In this document: positions 43,899-47,916 of the stretch, in pieces
Position numbering within the stretch: the stretch's first letter is position 1
How the letters are laid out: each line of letters begins with the position of its first letter
Assembly: GCA_013376995.1 (NCBI GenBank)
Contig: JACAAZ010000002.1
Coordinates: 1 to 47,916, forward strand
Length of the DNA stretch: 47,916 nt
Direction of reading: 5' to 3'
From: Bacteroidota bacterium
GTDB taxonomy: Bacteria; Bacteroidota; Bacteroidia; Bacteroidales; UBA4417
The notes under the pieces: model-generated
Seen by the model: only the letters and a program-made list of their open reading frames with translations
What the model was told of the DNA's origin: nothing
The model's database searches: none
Translations under genes and position numbers: made by a program

Positions 43899-43929
43899 GT
43901 CCGATTTCAGGAAGTCGGACACCTTTTTT
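43899..43929 (+). terminator. terminator of the nuclease pair
   Basis: GTCCGATT/AGTCGGAC stem with one G-T pair and a short loop, followed by ACC and six T. Confidence 0.8.
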
Positions 43930-44103
43930 ATTAATAATACACCTTGATCAGATTCGTTAATTATATCTCTCCTGCGGTTGTAATTTACGTCAGGAAGCTC
44001 TGAGTAATAATTTAATTGTTGATTAACAAATACTTAGATTTTATAGTTTTTATATTATTTTATTTTATGTATTCTAACGGGTTTCTCATTCCCTAGAAGA
44101 GAT

Positions 44104-44111
44104 TAATTTTG
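44104..44111 (+). promoter_or_regulatory. -7 promoter box of the last surface gene
   Basis: TAATTTTG, exact TAnnTTTG. It would give a leader of about 205 bases, long for this window. Confidence 0.4.
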
Positions 44112-44227
44112 CATTAATAGTGGCTTCCCATTTGAATTTTGGGGTTTATATTCCTTTTCCATTTCTTACTTTTGCTTTCCATTTCCTCAGTCTGTTTTAA
44201 GATTCAAACTAACTTCAGGTTTGCTCA

Positions 44228-44243
44228 ATGTACTTCGGTACAT
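44228..44243 (+). promoter_or_regulatory. UUCG-tetraloop hairpin in the leader
   Basis: ATGTAC-TTCG-GTACAT: a six-pair stem closed by the very stable C(UUCG)G loop, 80 bases before the ATG. Confidence 0.4.
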
Positions 44244-44300
44244 GAAAAAGCATTCTGTAGGCTTGAAATCGCAAGAAACAAATATATTCTTATAGGAATT

Positions 44301-44320
44301 CCAAAAACCCAAAAACCCAA
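44301..44320 (+). promoter_or_regulatory. A/C-rich leader
   Basis: CCAAAAACCCAAAAACCCAA just before the ATG at 44324, closely like the leader at 28022-28051. Confidence 0.4.
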
Positions 44321-44323
44321 ATT

Positions 44324-47300
44324 ATGAAGAAATTTACCTTCTTACTATTTTCAACGATTCTCCTGATTCTTTGTTGTCAGGTAAATTCGTTCGGGCAATT
44401 ATCTATTACCGCAACAGGTACTGCCTTTACTCAAAATTTTGATGGAATTGGTATTACTGCAACGGCAGCATTGCCATCAGGATGGACTGTTTCAGGTGGT
44501 ACTGTGTTTTCAGCAGGCACATTAGCTACAACTGTTGCATACGGAACTTCCGGAACCGGCATTGTTACCAGTTCGTCCGGTGGCGGAACAGTTAACTGGG
44601 CAAATGGTGTAACTGCCACATCTACTGATCGTTCTGTTGGTTTTTTAACATCGGGTTCTTTTGCAAGTCCCCGTAACTTGTTTGTTCAAATTGTTAATAA
44701 TACAGGTGGAACGTTAAATTCTATTACAATTTCTTTTGATATTGAGAAATACAGATCTGGTTCTCGTGCGTGGAATGTTAACTTTTATTCCGGGACGGAT
44801 GGATCTACCTGGGCTCCACAAACTGGTGGCGATCAAGCTTATCCAGCTGACGCAAATAATACAACGGTTTATAATCCTCCAACTTCACAATCAAAATCAG
44901 TTACGATAACTGGTCTTTCTATTGCAAATGGAGCTAATTATTACTTTCGCTGGGCCTATACAGGAACTTCTGGAAGTACTAATTCCCAAGGTTTAGGTTT
45001 TGATAATATTTCAATTACTGCTTCGGGAGGAGCTACTGCTCCTGCTGTAACTGCATCCAATGCAGGAAGCATTACTCCAACTTCGGCCCTTTTCAATGGT
45101 AATATTAGCAGCGACGGAGGTTCTGCTCTCTCAGACAGGGGTTTTTACTATAAGACGTCAGCAGGTGTTACAACATCTGACATCCAAACATCTGCCGGAG
45201 GAACTGCGACAGGTGATTTTTCGAAAAGTATGACCTTGTCATCCGGAACAAATTATTTCTATAAAGCTTATGCCACTAATGGAGTAGGTACAACTTTAAG
45301 CAGTAATGAGATAAGCTTCTGGACATTTTCCACAGAACCTACAGCACATTCAACTACTTTAACAAATAGTGTAATTTCTCAAACTCAGATAGACCTGGGT
45401 TTTGATGCTTTAAGTTCTATCACCAATGCCACAGGATACCTGATTCTGAAGAAAGCCGGATCTGCACCAACAGGCTTGCCGGCAGACGGCACTGCCTATA
45501 CTGTAGGAACAGCAATCGGTGACGGAACTGTAGCTGCAATTGTAACATCTGCTTCAGCTACCTCTTCCAGTATCACTGGCCTGACCGGTGGAACAGCGTA
45601 TTATTTCGAGATCATTCCCTTTGGCAACGGTTCAAATAATGCCACCTACAATTACAAAACTGATGGCATTATTCCAGTTACAAATGGAACAACCCTGGCA
45701 CCACTTGCAAGCACCTCAGAAATTTCCGGGCCAGCCCTGGGTAGCCAACCTAATCCAGTTTTGCTTTCTTCACTTACAACTACTGATGCGGCAGCTGTTC
45801 GCGTCCTTGATATGGATGTTTATGATTATGGTTCAGATGCTCAGCCTACCAAAATCACACAGGTTACTATAAAGGCTGGTACAGGAAATACGGCCAACTG
45901 GGCTAATTCTATTCAAGGTGTGAAACTTTCTAAAGATGCCGGAAGTACCTTTGTAACAATTGGCACTCCAACAATCACTGCCGCATCAATTGTTATCCCA
46001 ATTACTACAGGCAACCTGAATATTCCTGACAACAATGCTCTTACGCTCTCCTTGTATGTATACTTGAAGAGTTCAGGATTAACTGATAACCAGGTATTTG
46101 AATTCAAAGTTGATGCAACGGCCTCCTCGCATGGATTTGTTGCTGATGGTACAGGCTCAACATTTCTTGCCACTTTCACTGCTGCCCCGGTTTCAAATCA
46201 AATTCTGATTGATGTAGTTGCCACCAAGTTAAATTTCGTACAGCAACCTACCAATGTAGTTACTGCAGCCAATATCACGCCTGCAGTCACGGTAAGCGCG
46301 ACAGATGCGAATGGTAACAAGGATTTAAATTATACTACATCTGTATCAGTTGCTGCAACCGGGCTCACAGGAACTCCTGTTTCAGCAATACCTGTAAGCG
46401 GCCTTGCAACATTCAGCACATTGAGTTTTGCTGCTCCAGCAACGAGCGTTTCATTGGCTGCAACTTCAGGCTCGCTGACCTCAGCCACAAGTAATGCTTT
46501 TAATGTATTATTGGTGCCGGTAGCCGGAGAAATCGTGATCAATCAATTCAATCCCGGTTACAATGGAGCTTCAAATGAATACATTGAACTGCTCAATAAA
46601 ACCAATAAAACCTTCGATTTATCTCAACTCAAGATCGTTTATTCATCTGCAGGCGGATCAGGGCCAAGCAGCCTTGGAACACTGAGCGGAACACTTCTGC
46701 CTTACAGCTTTTGGCTTCTTTCACCTGATGCTACCATTACCGTAGGCTCAACCTCAGTTCTTGCCCGCGATGGGTCCTTAACAGCTGGTATGGCTGCTGC
46801 AAGTGGACAGATTGGTCTGCAGACTCTTGGAAATGTTAAAATTGATGGTGTAGCTTATGGTACAATTACCGTAAATACTGTTGGAGAAGGTTCGCCGGCT
46901 CCACCACCAGCTGTTGCAAAAGATGGAATCAAGAGAGCAGTTGAAGGCGTTGACAACAATACCAACAGCATAGATTTTGTATCCGTTTCAAATGCCTCCA
47001 TCTATCTGAGGAATCATAATTCAATTTGTGTTTCCGCTGCATACACCCTTCCTGCAACTTCATACCCGGCCGACGTGGTAATTTCAGGATCAACTCCTGC
47101 TGTTACGCTGTCAGGTAATACTACTATCACCGGGAAACTGACCATTTTGTCAGGAAGCCTCACTGTTTCTTCCAGTCAAAACCTTACAGTTACCGGAACG
47201 CTGACTAACTCAGCCGGAAATACTGGACTTATACTCCAGAGCGATGTTACAGGAACTGGTTCCCTAATTGAAAATAGCGGAGTACCTGCAACTGTTCAGA

Positions 47301-47916
47301 GGTATATTACCAAATACAATGCACCCGGAGATGATATGTTCCATTTCCTTTCGTCACCCGTTATTGCCCAGTCTATTAGTCCTCAATTCAGTGACCCGGC
47401 TAACAATTCAACTGATGACTTTTATAAGTTTGATGAAACTACTTATATGTGGATAAATCACAGGGATAATGCAGGCACTGGAATAAATGCTTCTTTTGGA
47501 GAAACCGATTTTGCAATAGGCCGTGGTTACCTGGTTGCCTATAATGCAGATGTTACAAAATCCTTTGGTGGAACTTTGAATACTGGTAATATTTCAATTC
47601 CTGCACTGTCACGTACAACTTTTTCGAACCCTGATAAAAGCGGTTGGAACCTGGTTGGTAATCCTTACCCATCGGCTATTGATTGGAATAATGTTGCATC
47701 AAGCCAGTATACAGATATTGATGCTGCTATTTATGTGTATGATAACGCCAGTTCTACCTATAAAAGCACTGTTCCGAATTCAGGCACTACTCCTCCAATT
47801 GGTAACCTCCCTGGTGGAATAATCCCGGCAATGCAAGGTTTCTTCGTTCATGCAAATGGATCAAGCCCGTCATTAATCCTTGAAAACCAGGACCGTGTTC
47901 ACAGCAGCCAGGCTTA
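44324..47916 (+). CDS. giant modular surface protein with lamin-tail domain, 3' end outside the window
   Basis: Open without a stop from the ATG at 44324 to the end of the window (1197 complete codons). Signal peptide 1-25 (VNSFGQ). A jelly-roll-like domain to about residue 232 (AFTQNFDGIG ... GFDNISITA), a Bacteroidota Fn3-like unit (240-340, FNGNISSDGGSALSDRG), an Fn3 unit (345-455, TAYYFEIIPFGNGS), a beta-rich region, a lamin-tail domain about 733-905 (GEIVINQFNPGYNGASNEYI), a beta-helical piece, and near the end GWNLVGNPYPSAIDWNNV, a block that in Bacteroidota usually comes shortly before a T9SS sorting domain. The true end and anchoring signal cannot be seen. It shares module types with the giants at 23312 and 28052. 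Confidence 0.9.
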   Translation, partial: MKKFTFLLFSTILLILCCQVNSFGQLSITATGTAFTQNFDGIGITATAALPSGWTVSGGTVFSAGTLATTVAYGTSGTGIVTSSSGGGTVNWANGVTATSTDRSVGFLTSGSFASPRNLFVQIVNNTGGTLNSITISFDIEKYRSGSRAWNVNFYSGTDGSTWAPQTGGDQAYPADANNTTVYNPPTSQSKSVTITGLSIANGANYYFRWAYTGTSGSTNSQGLGFDNISITASGGATAPAVTASNAGSITPTSALFNGNISSDGGSALSDRGFYYKTSAGVTTSDIQTSAGGTATGDFSKSMTLSSGTNYFYKAYATNGVGTTLSSNEISFWTFSTEPTAHSTTLTNSVISQTQIDLGFDALSSITNATGYLILKKAGSAPTGLPADGTAYTVGTAIGDGTVAAIVTSASATSSSITGLTGGTAYYFEIIPFGNGSNNATYNYKTDGIIPVTNGTTLAPLASTSEISGPALGSQPNPVLLSSLTTTDAAAVRVLDMDVYDYGSDAQPTKITQVTIKAGTGNTANWANSIQGVKLSKDAGSTFVTIGTPTITAASIVIPITTGNLNIPDNNALTLSLYVYLKSSGLTDNQVFEFKVDATASSHGFVADGTGSTFLATFTAAPVSNQILIDVVATKLNFVQQPTNVVTAANITPAVTVSATDANGNKDLNYTTSVSVAATGLTGTPVSAIPVSGLATFSTLSFAAPATSVSLAATSGSLTSATSNAFNVLLVPVAGEIVINQFNPGYNGASNEYIELLNKTNKTFDLSQLKIVYSSAGGSGPSSLGTLSGTLLPYSFWLLSPDATITVGSTSVLARDGSLTAGMAAASGQIGLQTLGNVKIDGVAYGTITVNTVGEGSPAPPPAVAKDGIKRAVEGVDNNTNSIDFVSVSNASIYLRNHNSICVSAAYTLPATSYPADVVISGSTPAVTLSGNTTITGKLTILSGSLTVSSSQNLTVTGTLTNSAGNTGLILQSDVTGTGSLIENSGVPATVQRYITKYNAPGDDMFHFLSSPVIAQSISPQFSDPANNSTDDFYKFDETTYMWINHRDNAGTGINASFGETDFAIGRGYLVAYNADVTKSFGGTLNTGNISIPALSRTTFSNPDKSGWNLVGNPYPSAIDWNNVASSQYTDIDAAIYVYDNASSTYKSTVPNSGTTPPIGNLPGGIIPAMQGFFVHANGSSPSLILENQDRVHSSQA

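Larger units (their letters stand above)
43855..44323. other. intergenic region and long leader of the last gene
   Basis: Contains the nuclease terminator, an exact -7 box at 44104-44111, a UUCG hairpin (44228-44243) and an A/C-rich stretch before the ATG. No gene is supported; a 62-codon plus-strand frame at 44139-44327 lies over the leader. Confidence 0.5.

Noticed and set aside
45588-45872. 94-residue frame inside the last gene
   Set aside because: Out-of-frame shadow of the long reading frame that starts at 44324 and stays open to the window end.

Overview
The window is a piece of a Bacteroidota chromosome, most likely from a gliding or polymer-degrading, Bacteroidales-like lineage. Reasons seen in the sequence: secreted proteins ending in type IX secretion (T9SS) sorting domains with a YPNP motif, a PorP/SprF-type outer membrane protein, a FISUMP-domain protein, cysteate synthase (sulfonolipid route), starts without Shine-Dalgarno sequences, and repeated exact matches to the Bacteroidota -7 promoter box TAnnTTTG ahead of genes. 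I did not identify the species.

Left part (1-11.9 kb): the 3' part of a tRNA-Asn gene with its terminator opens the window. Its last 15 bases recur at 1334-1348, again followed directly by a terminator, which looks like the two ends of a decayed tRNA-integrated element holding a small membrane protein and a gene remnant. Then come a secreted protein with an Hcp-like fold, a FISUMP protein with an internal sorting-domain-like module, small unknown proteins, a PorP/SprF protein, a secreted GH13 alpha-amylase with starch-binding and T9SS domains, a DUF4412-like protein and a histone-H1-like AT-hook protein. Several intergenic gaps contain possible relics of short genes.

Middle (12-23 kb): a secreted ADP-ribosylglycohydrolase-family protein, a sodC plus dienelactone hydrolase pair, a KdpD/KdpE-like two-component system followed by a KimA-like potassium transporter with no kdpFABC, a zinc-ribbon protein with a MuF-like tail, and cysteate synthase.

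Right part (23.3 kb to the end): a locus almost wholly given to very large modular surface proteins (1518, 2109, 382, 1494 and more than 1197 residues) plus two tandem secreted endonuclease I paralogues. These proteins share and reshuffle a small set of modules. Three end in the same ~190-residue module containing two EF-hand/dockerin-type DxNxDG loops in place of a T9SS sorting domain. Two begin with the same ~160-residue beta-rich domain that could be cohesin-like. One of those two is a 1494-residue Ig/PKD repeat protein that does carry a T9SS sorting domain. My main hypothesis (inference) is a surface assembly in which the T9SS-anchored repeat protein acts as scaffold, the 382-residue protein as adaptor and the giant proteins as docked partners. 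The last gene runs off the window end.
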